NCBI GenBank assembly: GCA_031553615.1
Contig: JAVBLJ010000021.1
Span: 8,572-72,571, forward strand
Origin: WQXF01 sp031553615
Lineage (GTDB): Bacteria; Bacillota; Clostridia; Christensenellales; Aristaeellaceae
Direction of reading: 5' to 3'
DNA: 64,000 nt
The notes under the pieces are model-generated. The model had not been told where the DNA came from. It made no database searches and saw only the letters and a list, made by a program, of their open reading frames with translations. Positions within the stretch are counted from its first letter, which is position 1, and the number at the start of each line of letters is the position of its first letter. This document shows, one piece after another, positions 7,793-17,417 of the stretch. Both the position numbers and the translations under genes were made by a program.

Positions 7793-9055
7793 TCACAGCC
7801 CGCGCCCGATATCTCGCCGCATGTGCGCACCCTCGAACGTCACCCGATCCGCCGCCGCGTAAGCCTCCCGCACCGCTTCGCCCAGCGTGGCCGCGCAGGC
7901 CGTCACGCCCAGCACCCGCCCTCCAGCGGTTACCAGCGATCCCTCGGCGGCACGCGCCGTGCCTGCGTGGAACACGATGGCCCCGCTCTGCTCGGCCTGA
8001 TCGACGCCCTCGATGACCTTGCCCCTTGCGTATTCCCCCGGATAGCCGCCCGAGGCCAGCACCACGCACGCCGCCGCGCCCTCGCGCCAACGCAGGTGCT
8101 CCGGCCCCAGCCGCCCCTCGGCGGAAGCCAGCAGCGCCTCCAGCAAATCGCTTTCCAGCAGCGGCAGCAGCGCTTGCGTCTCCGGGTCGCCAAAGCGCGC
8201 GTTGTATTCCACCACGCGGGGCCCCTGGGGCGTGAGCATCAGCCCGATGTACAGCACACCCCGAAACGCGATGCCCTCGGCCTGCAGCGCTGCCAGGGTA
8301 GGCCGCATAATCTCGCGCTCCACCCGCGCCGCCACCTCGGGCGTATAGCGCGGGCTGGGCGCAAACGCCCCCATGCCCCCGGTGTTCGGCCCCAAATCGC
8401 CGTCGAACGCCCGCTTATGATCCTGCGAGGCCAGCATGGGCCATATCGTTTTGCCATCGGCCAGGCAGAGCAGCGTCACCTCGGGCCCGGTCATGCATTC
8501 CTCGATGAGCACCCGCGCACCCGCCTCGCCAAACCGGTGGCCCTCCAGCATCGAAAGCACCGCCTCGCGGGCCTCCTCCAGGGTCTGCGCGACCACCACG
8601 CCCTTGCCCAGCGCCAGACCATCGGCCTTGATCACGATGGGCGCGCCCTGCTGCTCCACGTAGGCCAGCGCCGCACCGCAATCGTCGAACACCGCACAGC
8701 GGGCCGTGGGGATGCCGTACTTCGCCATGAGCTCCTTGGCAAAAATCTTGCTGCTCTCCATGCGCGCCGCCGATTGTGTGGGGCCAAACGCCGCGATGCC
8801 TGCCGCATTCAGCCGATCCACGCAGCCCAGCGCCAGCGGATCGTCGGGCGCAACCACCACAAAATCCACGCGCTCGGCCTTCGCCAGCGCCACGATTCCG
8901 TCGATGTCGGTCGCCTTCACGTCCACGCATCGCGCCAGCGCGGCGATGCCCGCGTTGCCCGGCGCGCACAGCAGTTCAGTCACGCGCGTCGATTGCGCCA
9001 GCTTCCAGCAGATCGCATGCTCCCGCCCTCCCGAACCGATAACGAGAACCTTCAT
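7793..9055 (-). CDS. purD: Phosphoribosylamine-glycine ligase
   Basis: PurD is the ATP-grasp enzyme that joins glycine to phosphoribosylamine in the second step of purine synthesis. The 420-residue protein opens with MKVLVIGSGGREHA and contains the ATP-grasp strand KADGLALGKGVVVA and the metal-binding segment VEYNARFGDPETQALL. The start is ATG 9053-9055, eight bases after AGGAAGG. A longer in-frame reading upstream overlaps purH and is not expected to be translated. It is the last gene of the operon, separated from purH by 62 bases that hold a terminator-like hairpin. Confidence 0.95.
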   Translation of the reverse strand: MKVLVIGSGGREHAICWKLAQSTRVTELLCAPGNAGIAALARCVDVKATDIDGIVALAKAERVDFVVVAPDDPLALGCVDRLNAAGIAAFGPTQSAARMESSKIFAKELMAKYGIPTARCAVFDDCGAALAYVEQQGAPIVIKADGLALGKGVVVAQTLEEAREAVLSMLEGHRFGEAGARVLIEECMTGPEVTLLCLADGKTIWPMLASQDHKRAFDGDLGPNTGGMGAFAPSPRYTPEVAARVEREIMRPTLAALQAEGIAFRGVLYIGLMLTPQGPRVVEYNARFGDPETQALLPLLESDLLEALLASAEGRLGPEHLRWREGAAACVVLASGGYPGEYARGKVIEGVDQAEQSGAIVFHAGTARAAEGSLVTAGGRVLGVTACAATLGEAVREAYAAADRVTFEGAHMRRDIGRGL

Positions 9056-9075
9056 ACATTCATCCCTTCCTGCAT

Positions 9076-9100
9076 AAAAGCGGCGCACCGTATGCGCCGC
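9076..9100 (-). terminator. Hairpin with T-tract between purH and purD
   Basis: TGCGCCGC pairs perfectly with GCGGCGCA around a five-base loop (9080-9100) and is followed on the minus strand by TTTT, just before the purD ribosome binding site. It may attenuate or process the message so that purD is made at a lower level. Confidence 0.45.
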
Positions 9101-9117
9101 CGATGACAAAGAGCCGA

Positions 9118-10704
<1,587 letters not shown>

Positions 10705-10747
10705 GTGCTCCTCCTTGCAGTTCGAGACGCGCCTCGCGGACGCGCCG

Positions 10748-11554
10748 TTATAAGTTCATGCTGGGGTAAATCTTGGCGGTGTAAATCCACCGGAATTGCA
10801 ACTTTTGCAGCATGCCGATCACCGGCTTGTTGCTGCGCTGGCCCAGCACCCGCAGCGTGCCCGCGCCGCGCTGGGCAAGAATATCCTTCATGTGCAGCAT
10901 GAGCGCCGTGGCCACGTGATGCCTGCGCCATTTGGGCAGGGTGTAGAGCATCTCGAGCGCGGCCTCCCCGTCGCTGCCGGTCACCATCGCCTCACCGATG
11001 CAATCATCGCCATGGTACACTCCGCAAACCAGGAAATAGGGCAGATCGGCGGCCTCCAGCAGCCATTCGATCTCGTGCTGCTGCCCGCTCCAATGGTTGA
11101 TGCGCTTGAGCAGCGATTCCATGTCGTCGTAGGTTTGCAGGAAGGTGGGCGCGATGTTGCTGCCCACCGGCGGATTGAACCGCTGGCGTTCCACCTTTAA
11201 ATCCCAGTGGAACAGCTCCTCGCCATCGCTATCGTCAAAGCCAGCCAGCGCGTAGTAGTAGCGCATCTCCGCATCGTTGGGGTCGCAATCGGCCACCAAG
11301 CGAGCCGGAGCGCCCCTGCGCTGGAGCGATAAAAATTTGGATCGCGCATAGAGCGCGCCAAACATCATGTCGCGCGCCGCCGGATGTGTGTCCATGTGCA
11401 TGCGAATCTGCATGGGTCGATCGGGCGAGGAAGCGCGGCTCGAGTCGATCTGCAACCAACCCTGCCCCAATTCCACGCCCGCATTGTCGTGAACGATAAA
11501 ACTGTTGTCTCGTTCCGATCCATGCAGCATTGCTTGCGGATGAAAGATTCTCAT
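10748..11554 (-). CDS. GNAT-family acetyltransferase within the purine operon
   Basis: This 268-residue protein has a C-terminal GNAT fold: YFLVCGVYHGDDCIGEAMV, then a WRRHHVATALM segment that fits the acetyl-CoA pyrophosphate loop (R/Q-x-x-G-x-G/A type), then NKPVIGMLQKLQF. The N-terminal half has its own acetyltransferase-like layout (MRYYYALAGFDD), so it may be a tandem GNAT. The substrate is unknown. It lies between purN (55-base gap) and purH (43-base gap) on the same strand, so it is probably co-transcribed, but nothing shows a role in purine synthesis. The ATG has GGAGG only two bases away and AAGGAG twelve bases away, so initiation may be weak. Confidence 0.75.
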   Translation of the reverse strand: MRIFHPQAMLHGSERDNSFIVHDNAGVELGQGWLQIDSSRASSPDRPMQIRMHMDTHPAARDMMFGALYARSKFLSLQRRGAPARLVADCDPNDAEMRYYYALAGFDDSDGEELFHWDLKVERQRFNPPVGSNIAPTFLQTYDDMESLLKRINHWSGQQHEIEWLLEAADLPYFLVCGVYHGDDCIGEAMVTGSDGEAALEMLYTLPKWRRHHVATALMLHMKDILAQRGAGTLRVLGQRSNKPVIGMLQKLQFRWIYTAKIYPSMNL

Positions 11555-11609
11555 ATCCTCCGGGCGCTCCTTGTGTACACGTTGCTGCTCCTATGCATAT
11601 AGGAACACA

Positions 11610-12263
11610 TCATTGTAGCACAGAAACGCGTCTTTCATCTACCCGTAATTTTCCGGCGCAGAAAAGGGCCACGCTCTGGGGCAAAATCTGGTGCTCCGCC
11701 TCAAGCACCCGGGCCGCGAGGCTGTGCGCATCGTCGCCCTCTTCCACGGGTACCGCGCGCTGCATCACGATGGCTCCATGGTCGGCCTGCTCGTCCACAA
11801 AGTGCACGGTGGCCCCGCTGACCTTCGCGCCGTAGGCCAGCACCGCCTCGTGCACGTGCTCGCCGTACATCCCCTGTCCGCAGAACGCGGGAATGAGCGA
11901 GGGATGAATGTTCAGGATGCGGCCCCGGTACTCGTCCACGATGGCCTCGCCCACCATGGGCAGGTATCCGGCCAGCACAATCAGCCCGACGTGCTTGGCA
12001 CGCAGCTCGGCCAACACCGCCTGATTGTAGGCCTCATCGCTGCCCGCCTGCTTTTTGCTGACGAACACGGCCTGGATGCCGCGCGACCGCGCGCGCTCGA
12101 GCGCAAACGCGCCGGAGCGATTCGAGAGCACCAGCACCACCCGCCCATGAATCTGCCCGGCATCGATGGCGTCCAGCACCGCCTGCAGGTTGCTTCCCCC
12201 GCCGGAGCAGAGCACCGCGATGCGTACCGGAAGCCCTTCCCCGCCGCACGCCTCGCAGCTCAT
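11610..12263 (-). CDS. purN: Phosphoribosylglycinamide formyltransferase
   Basis: PurN transfers a formyl group from 10-formyl-tetrahydrofolate to GAR. The family signature is complete: RIAVLCSGGGSNLQ, the catalytic NIHPSLIPAF (Asn and His) and the Asp in HFVDEQADHGAI. The start is taken as ATG 12261-12263, which overlaps the purM stop as ATGA and suggests translational coupling. This gives 217 residues, with about 13 residues (including two cysteines) before the first beta strand. A GTG six bases further upstream is possible. Confidence 0.93.
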   Translation of the reverse strand: MSCEACGGEGLPVRIAVLCSGGGSNLQAVLDAIDAGQIHGRVVLVLSNRSGAFALERARSRGIQAVFVSKKQAGSDEAYNQAVLAELRAKHVGLIVLAGYLPMVGEAIVDEYRGRILNIHPSLIPAFCGQGMYGEHVHEAVLAYGAKVSGATVHFVDEQADHGAIVMQRAVPVEEGDDAHSLAARVLEAEHQILPQSVALFCAGKLRVDERRVSVLQ

Positions 12264-13300
12264 GCCCACACCAGCCTATCGGCGGAGCCTTCGGCCTGCG
12301 CCGCCACCGAACCGATGCGGAACGCGCGCTCACCCAGCTCGCTCGCCTTGGCGATCACCGCCTCGGCCTGATCGGCGGGCACGGCAAGCACCATGCCGAT
12401 GCCCATATTGAATGCGCCGTAGAGCGCGTCGCGGTCGAGCCGCCCCTTTTCCTTCAGCAAATCAAAGATGGGTGGCACGGGCCAGCTGCCCTCCCGGATG
12501 CTCACGCACAGCCCGTCGGGCAGTATGCGCGGGATATTTTCGTAGAAGCCGCCGCCGGTGATGTGGGCGATGCCGTGCACGTCGAACGCCGCGATCAGCC
12601 CCAGCGCGGCCTTCACGTAGATGCGAGTAGGGGCCAGCAGCGCCTCGCCCAGTGAGCAGCCCAGCGCCGGATTGATGGCGGAAAGATCGGTCTTTTCCTC
12701 CTCGGAGATCAGCAGCTTGCGCACCAGCGAGAAGCCGTTGGAATGCACGCCGCTGGAGGCCAGACCAATGAGCACATCGCCTTCCTTCACCAACTCGGGA
12801 CGAATGCAGCGATCGCGATCCACGATGCCCACGGCGAACCCAGCCAAGTCGTACTCGCCCTCCGGGTAAAAGCCGGGCATCTCCGCGGTCTCGCCGCCGA
12901 TGAGCGCGCATCCGGCCTGCACGCAGCCCTCGGCGATGCCCGCCACTACCTGCTCCGCCTGCTCGGGCTGCAGCCGCCCGGTGGCCAAATAATCCAGGAA
13001 GAACAGCGGCTTCGCGCCCTGACACACCACGTCATTGACGCACATGGCCACGCAATCGATACCCACGGTGTCGTGCTTATCCATCAAGAACGCCAGCTTG
13101 AGCTTGGTGCCCACGCCGTCCGTGCCGGCCACCAACACCGGCTTGGCCAGCCCCTGGTTCTCCAGGCTGTAGAATCCGCCAAAGGAACCCAGGTCGCCCA
13201 GCACGTTGGCATCCATGGTGCGCGCCGCATGCCGTTTGATGCGCCGCACCGCCTCGTATCCACGCTCCACGTCCACCCCTGCGTCACGGTAGGTAATCAT
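12260..13300 (-). CDS. purM: Phosphoribosylformylglycinamidine cyclo-ligase (AIR synthetase)
   Basis: PurM closes the imidazole ring to form AIR. The 346-residue protein has the expected N-terminal ITYRDAGVDVERG, LVAGTDGVGTKLK, the GGETAEMPGFY segment and HITGGGFYENIPRIL. ATG 13298-13300 is chosen because GAGGAGG lies seven bases upstream; a longer in-frame start would add 16 unconserved residues. It follows purF by 55 bases and overlaps purN by four. Confidence 0.95.
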   Translation of the reverse strand: MITYRDAGVDVERGYEAVRRIKRHAARTMDANVLGDLGSFGGFYSLENQGLAKPVLVAGTDGVGTKLKLAFLMDKHDTVGIDCVAMCVNDVVCQGAKPLFFLDYLATGRLQPEQAEQVVAGIAEGCVQAGCALIGGETAEMPGFYPEGEYDLAGFAVGIVDRDRCIRPELVKEGDVLIGLASSGVHSNGFSLVRKLLISEEEKTDLSAINPALGCSLGEALLAPTRIYVKAALGLIAAFDVHGIAHITGGGFYENIPRILPDGLCVSIREGSWPVPPIFDLLKEKGRLDRDALYGAFNMGIGMVLAVPADQAEAVIAKASELGERAFRIGSVAAQAEGSADRLVWA

Positions 13301-13355
13301 GTGCTTCCTCCTCATGCGTATGATGTGTCTGGCGATGTTTGCGAACACCTTACGG

Positions 13356-14774
13356 TCAAAGCTCGAGCTCCGCGATGTCGCCGCTGTCGGTCACGGCCAT
13401 AGGGTATCTGCCATCGAAGCAGCCAGTGCAGAAGCCGCAGCCCGAATCCTCCACCGTGCTCAGCAGCGCATCCTGATCCAGAAAACGGAGGCTGTCCGCG
13501 CCGATGTACTTGCAAATCTCATCGACGGCCAGCGTGGAGCCGATGAGCTGATCGCTGGTGCCGGTATCCACGCCAAAGTGGCAGGGGTAGATGACCGGCG
13601 GCGAGGAAATGCGCATGTGCACCTCCCGCGCCCCCGCGGTGCGCAGCATGTCCACAATCTTTTTGCTGGTGGTGCCGCGAACGATGGAATCGTCCACCAT
13701 CACGATGCGCTTGCCGCGCACATTGCGGGTCAGCGCGTTGAGCTTGGTGCGCACGCCGTGCTCGCGCATGTCCTGCGTGGGCTGGATGAACGTTCTTCCA
13801 ACATAACGGTTTTTGGCGAGGCCGTCGCCGTAAGGGATGCCGCTCTGCTCCGCGTAGCCCATGGCGGCGGGCAGCGCGCTGTCGGGCACGCCGATCACCA
13901 TATCGGCCTTCACATCGTCGCCCATGGCCAGGCGCTGACCGGCCCGCTTGCGCGCCGCGTACACGCCCACGCCATCGATGATGGAATCGGTCCGCGCGAA
14001 ATACACGAATTCAAATATGCAAAGCTTGCTCTCCAGCGGCGTGGGCACGCGCACCGAGCGCAGGCCGTGCTGATCGATAATCAGCACCTCCCCGGGATGC
14101 ACGTCGCGCACAAACTCCGCGCCGATGGCGTCAAAAGCGCAGCTTTCGCTGGCCAGCACGTACGCCTCCTCCTTCTTGCCCAGGCATAGCGGACGGATGC
14201 CAAACGGATCGCGAATGCCGATGAGCTGATCGCGCGTCATGAGCACCAGCGCATAGCTGCCGCGCGTCACACGCATCATCTCGAGGATCGAGGCCTCCAG
14301 CGAAGCGCCGCCCAGGCGGGCGAGCAGGTTGAGGATCACCTCGGAATCCACCGTGGTCTGAAAGATCGCGCCCGCGTCCTCCAGCCGGGTGCGCAGGCTC
14401 CCGGCGTTCACCAGCGTGCCGTTGTGGGCCAGGGCCAGCGTGCCGCCCTTGTAGCGCGCCACCAGCGGCTGCGCGTTGATGGGATCGTTGCTGCCGAAGG
14501 TGGAGTAGCGCACATGGCCGATGGACATGTGCCCGGTTAGCTCGCTGATCGCCTCGCCTTCACCAAACACCTCCCACACCAGCCCCTTGCCCCGGTGATG
14601 GCGCACGGTTTCCCCATCGGAAACGGCGATACCAGCGCTCTCCTGCCCCCGGTGCTGCAGGGCATATAGGCCATAGTACGCGTCGTGTGCCACGTCCAGC
14701 TCGCGCTTTGGGTCGAGCATGCCGAACACGCCGCAGGCCTCCTCCATTTGGTCGTCCAAGCGGAATTCATCCAT
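13356..14774 (-). CDS. purF: Amidophosphoribosyltransferase
   Basis: PurF makes phosphoribosylamine from PRPP and glutamine, the committed step of purine synthesis. The N-terminal nucleophile Cys14 (CGVFG) is preceded by a 13-residue propeptide, as in the B. subtilis class. The PRPP-binding loop IVMVDDSIVRGTT is present. Cysteines in KLCIFEF, YPCHFG and the C-terminal CGFCTGC match the 4Fe-4S ligands of that oxygen-sensitive class. The start is ATG 14774 with GAGGTG about eight bases upstream. The 472 residues are normal. Confidence 0.95.
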   Translation of the reverse strand: MDEFRLDDQMEEACGVFGMLDPKRELDVAHDAYYGLYALQHRGQESAGIAVSDGETVRHHRGKGLVWEVFGEGEAISELTGHMSIGHVRYSTFGSNDPINAQPLVARYKGGTLALAHNGTLVNAGSLRTRLEDAGAIFQTTVDSEVILNLLARLGGASLEASILEMMRVTRGSYALVLMTRDQLIGIRDPFGIRPLCLGKKEEAYVLASESCAFDAIGAEFVRDVHPGEVLIIDQHGLRSVRVPTPLESKLCIFEFVYFARTDSIIDGVGVYAARKRAGQRLAMGDDVKADMVIGVPDSALPAAMGYAEQSGIPYGDGLAKNRYVGRTFIQPTQDMREHGVRTKLNALTRNVRGKRIVMVDDSIVRGTTSKKIVDMLRTAGAREVHMRISSPPVIYPCHFGVDTGTSDQLIGSTLAVDEICKYIGADSLRFLDQDALLSTVEDSGCGFCTGCFDGRYPMAVTDSGDIAELEL

Positions 14775-14804
14775 CGCGGATTCACCTCGTTATCACAAAA
14801 GTCC

Positions 14805-14831
14805 GGCATCCGGCCTAGGCAGGCGGATGCC
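14805..14831 (-). terminator. Hairpin in the purE-purF spacer
   Basis: GGCATCCG (14805-14812) and CGGATGCC (14824-14831) are perfect complements with an 11-base loop. On the minus strand CTTTTG follows after three bases. It could attenuate transcription into purF or stabilise the purE message. Confidence 0.4.
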
Positions 14832-14875
14832 CCGATGCTGTCCTGCGTCGCTGCCCTTCGAGCGCTGGGCGGGGG

Positions 14876-15400
14876 CTACTCCCCCTCAAGCCGCGCATTT
14901 AGCGCCGCATCGGCCTTGGCGATGCCCTCGGCCATGCGCACGCGGTGCGCTTCGAGCGCCGCCACCAGCTCGGGGTAGCGCAGCGAAAGCATCTGCGCCG
15001 CCAGGTATCCGGCGTTGTCCGCGCCGTTCACCGCCACGGTCGCCACCGGGATGCCGGTGGGCATCTGCACCGTGGAAAGCAGCGAATCCAGCCCATCCAT
15101 CAACGAGGATTTCACCGGAATGCCGATCACCGGCAGCGTGGTGTGCCCGGCGATCACTCCGGCCAGGTGCGCGGCTTTGCCTGCAGCCGCGATGATCACG
15201 TCGTAACCCGCCTTGCGCGCGCCCTTGGCAAAATCGGCGACCATGGCGGGGGTACGGTGCGCGCTCATCACGCGAACCGTGCATTCAATATGGAACTCCT
15301 TAAGCACCGCAATGCAGCCCTTGACTGCATCAAAATCGCTATCGCTGCCCATGAGCAGCGCGGCCTTGGGGAGCTGGGCTTCGTGGGATCGATCGGACAT
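14876..15400 (-). CDS. purE: N5-carboxyaminoimidazole ribonucleotide mutase, class I PurE
   Basis: PurE moves the carboxyl group of N5-CAIR to form CAIR. The 174-residue protein has the diagnostic MGSDSD near the N-terminus, SAHRTP with the catalytic histidine, and AAAGKAAHLAGVIAGHT. It is the first gene of the operon, directly behind a strong promoter. No purK, purC, purB or purL is visible in the window, so the pathway is completed elsewhere. The start is ATG 15400 with GAGG seven bases upstream. Confidence 0.95.
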   Translation of the reverse strand: MSDRSHEAQLPKAALLMGSDSDFDAVKGCIAVLKEFHIECTVRVMSAHRTPAMVADFAKGARKAGYDVIIAAAGKAAHLAGVIAGHTTLPVIGIPVKSSLMDGLDSLLSTVQMPTGIPVATVAVNGADNAGYLAAQMLSLRYPELVAALEAHRVRMAEGIAKADAALNARLEGE

Positions 15401-15456
15401 CGCGCGCCTCTTTCTCCGGCGAATGCTCGCCGCCTTTTTCCGAAAAGAACACGCTC

Positions 15457-15485
15457 ATGATAGCAGAGTACCCCCCTGAAAGCAA
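15457..15485 (-). promoter_or_regulatory. Sigma-A promoter of the purine operon
   Basis: TTGCTT (15480-15485), a 17-base spacer and TATCAT (15457-15462) on the minus strand. The leader to purE is only about 50 bases, too short for a purine riboswitch, so any control is likely at initiation. Confidence 0.72.
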
Positions 15486-15692
15486 CCGGAAATCTTAACG
15501 TTTAACATCTTTTTATAAAAAACGTTCGTGTTCTGAAAAATGATTGGCTGTAGTACATCTGTAATGCAGGGTTTTATTTCCGTTTGTCGAATACCTGATG
15601 TCGAATTACATCGAAGATCAAAGCTTTTTCGCACTCATCTTGATCGGGCATGTATTTCAACAAAATCAAAAGACATATAGGAGGTTTTTCAA

Positions 15693-15977
15693 ATGGGCAA
15701 TATCGTGAATCTCGTGGTGCAGTTGGTGGGCGGCGGCCTGGGCGGCGTAGGCGCCGGCAAGGTGTTCCCCAAGATTTCTCTGGGCAACGTGGGCAACATC
15801 ATCGCGGGCATCCTGGGCGGCGTCGGCGGCGGCCAGCTGCTCAACGCGCTGAATATTGGCTCCCAGGCCGGCGGCCTGGACCTGGTGGGCATCCTGACCA
15901 ACATCGTGGGCAGCGGCATCGGCGGCGGCGTGCTCATGGCCATCGTCTCCTTCATCAAGAAGCTGATTAAGAAGTAA
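15693..15977 (+). CDS. Small glycine-zipper membrane protein, function unknown
   Basis: This is a 94-residue, very hydrophobic protein in which glycines recur every third or fourth residue (VGGGLGGVGAG, IAGILGGVGGGQ, GSGIGGGV) and which ends in a lysine-rich FIKKLIKK. Such glycine zippers allow tight helix packing in membranes. The core SLGNVGNIIAGILGGVGGGQLL resembles a small family of hypothetical bacterial membrane proteins I recall, without a known function. The ribosome binding site is near-perfect (AGGAGG, eight bases) and a strong terminator follows, so it looks like a well-expressed monocistronic gene. I could not find a convincing promoter; an inverted repeat GATGT-6-ACATC lies at about 15597-15612. 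Confidence 0.8.
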   Translation: MGNIVNLVVQLVGGGLGGVGAGKVFPKISLGNVGNIIAGILGGVGGGQLLNALNIGSQAGGLDLVGILTNIVGSGIGGGVLMAIVSFIKKLIKK

Positions 15978-16023
15978 GCCGGAGCAAAACGGAGATAAAC
16001 CCAAACACTCGCGCTTAGAAAAG

Positions 16024-16086
16024 CCGCTCAACACCGGTCGCTCAAGGGGGAATCCCTTTGTGCAGCCGGATGTTGAGCGGTTTTTT
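16024..16086. terminator. Bidirectional terminator between convergent genes
   Basis: CCGCTCAACA (16024-16033) pairs with TGTTGAGCGG (16071-16080), extended inside by CCGG/CCGG and AAGGG/CCCTT helices, followed by TTTTTT on plus. On minus the stem is followed by CTTTTC, so it can also serve the SpoIID-like gene. Confidence 0.85.
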
Positions 16087-16117
16087 GTCGTGTATCACCG
16101 AAATCCGCTTCGGGCCT

Positions 16118-17176
16118 TTACCAGAGCCGTACCACACTGACCCCCTGGAAGAAGTAGGTCACGATCTTCTCGGCCTTCTCGCCCTGCTCGGCCAGCCCGT
16201 ACGCACCCCATTGCGACATGCCCACGCCGTGGCCATAGCCCTTGCCCTTCATGGTCACTTGGCTGCCATTCAGCTTGACCTCCTCCAGCAGGGTGGATTT
16301 CATCTTGGTGCTGCCCAGCGCGATGCGAAAGGAGGCGGCGGGCACGCTGTTTCCATTGATGATCAGCGTGGTGGCGCGGCCGGACTCCCCCTTTTGACCG
16401 ATCTGGATACTCTCCAGCGCATCGCCCTTCGCGCCCACCTTGGCGGCGGCCCTCATCACCTCGGCGGCGGAGAAGGTGACCGTCCATGCGGCCACGTCCT
16501 TGGGGGCCTTGCTGCTCTCCTTGCCCTCCACAATCTTGGTGTAGGGCGGCTCAGCCTTCTCGTATTCCAGGCCTTCCTTGGCCTTGGCGGTCATGCCGCC
16601 CGAATGCGCATGAAACCAGCCGAAGGGCAGCGTGCCCTGCGCCGAAAGCACCTGACCCTTGGTTTCGTTGACCGCCTGACGGATGCGGTCGTTGACCCCC
16701 GAAGCATCGTAGGCCTGCGCCTCCTCGATGTCGGTGGAGATATCGGCGTCCGGGTATTTCGATTTCTTCTCCTCCACGAACTTGAGCACGAAGGTGCGCG
16801 CCAGGATGGCCTGGGCCTTTAGCGCCTCCAGCGGCCAATCGTTCTTCATCTCCCCGGCCAGCACACCCTCTAGGTATTTTTCCAGCGGCATGCTCTCGCT
16901 CCGCTTCTCTTTTTCCACATAGACGGTGAGGGAAGGCTGTCCATCCGCGCTCATCTTGAGCTTGGCGGGTAGCTGGATGCTCTTGTCGATGGGCATATCG
17001 GAACTCGAGGGGCCGTCCTCGCCGCTCAGCGTAGGCTGAGGCGTGTCCGCGCCGCTGGGCAGGGTGTTCTTATCTTTCAGAGTGCCGGGTTGGTTGGTAG
17101 CGCAGCCCGCACACAGCCCCGCGACCATCGCCAGACAGAGCATGAGCGCAAATCCTTTGACCTTCGTTCGATTCAT
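16118..17176 (-). CDS. SpoIID/LytB-domain lipoprotein (sporulation-type lytic transglycosylase family)
   Basis: SpoIID proteins cleave peptidoglycan during engulfment in sporulation. The 352-residue protein has a lipoprotein signal (GLCAGC), a linker to about residue 75, and then the SpoIID domain. That domain contains LEKYLEGVLAGEMKNDWPLE with the catalytic glutamate of the GEM motif, ALKAQAILARTF, the FHAHSGGMTA segment and the C-terminal GKGYGHGVGMSQWGA. It may be SpoIID itself or a vegetative paralogue, since its neighbours (yacL, radA) are not sporulation genes. The promoter was not resolved in the 240-base upstream gap. Confidence 0.88.
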   Translation of the reverse strand: MNRTKVKGFALMLCLAMVAGLCAGCATNQPGTLKDKNTLPSGADTPQPTLSGEDGPSSSDMPIDKSIQLPAKLKMSADGQPSLTVYVEKEKRSESMPLEKYLEGVLAGEMKNDWPLEALKAQAILARTFVLKFVEEKKSKYPDADISTDIEEAQAYDASGVNDRIRQAVNETKGQVLSAQGTLPFGWFHAHSGGMTAKAKEGLEYEKAEPPYTKIVEGKESSKAPKDVAAWTVTFSAAEVMRAAAKVGAKGDALESIQIGQKGESGRATTLIINGNSVPAASFRIALGSTKMKSTLLEEVKLNGSQVTMKGKGYGHGVGMSQWGAYGLAEQGEKAEKIVTYFFQGVSVVRLW

Positions 17177-17360
17177 GAACTATCGATCTCCCTTTCTCCG
17201 TGTATGCATGGTTTTCGCATCGCCTCGTGCACATAGCTTGCGCGCGCAGGAAGAAGATGATGCCCGACGGATGCGGTAAATGCAGGAAGCCTTCGAATAG
17301 GAAAACGCCTAAAGTAAAGAAATGTTAAAAAGGAATGAAAAAAGGAGAACGCCGGGAATC

Positions 17361-17393
17361 AAAAAAGCCAGCCGGAATCGCTTCCCAGCTGGC
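17361..17393 (-). terminator. Terminator after the yacL-like gene
   Basis: On minus, GCCAGC and GCTGGC arms with an inner GGAA/TTCC helix closed by GCGA are followed directly by six T (17361-17366). Confidence 0.85.
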
Positions 17394-17417
17394 CCCGATA
17401 TCCCCATCGAGTTTCGG

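Noticed and set aside
6211..8016. Long open frame (about 600 codons) on plus opposite livK
   Set aside because: It is antisense to livK and purD, has His/Gly/Val-rich composition typical of reading high-GC genes backwards, and shows no domain or ribosome binding site.
15480..15545. PurR box upstream of purE
   Set aside because: Only one CGAAC-like half site (near 15525) was found and no properly spaced inverted partner.
15597..15612. Inverted repeat GATGT-6-ACATC as an operator for the glycine-zipper gene
   Set aside because: It is short and isolated; no promoter could be placed with confidence beside it, so it is not listed as a feature.
17177..17417. Additional small gene between the SpoIID-like and yacL-like genes
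   Set aside because: Open frames there have no ribosome binding site and overlap the terminator at 17361-17393.
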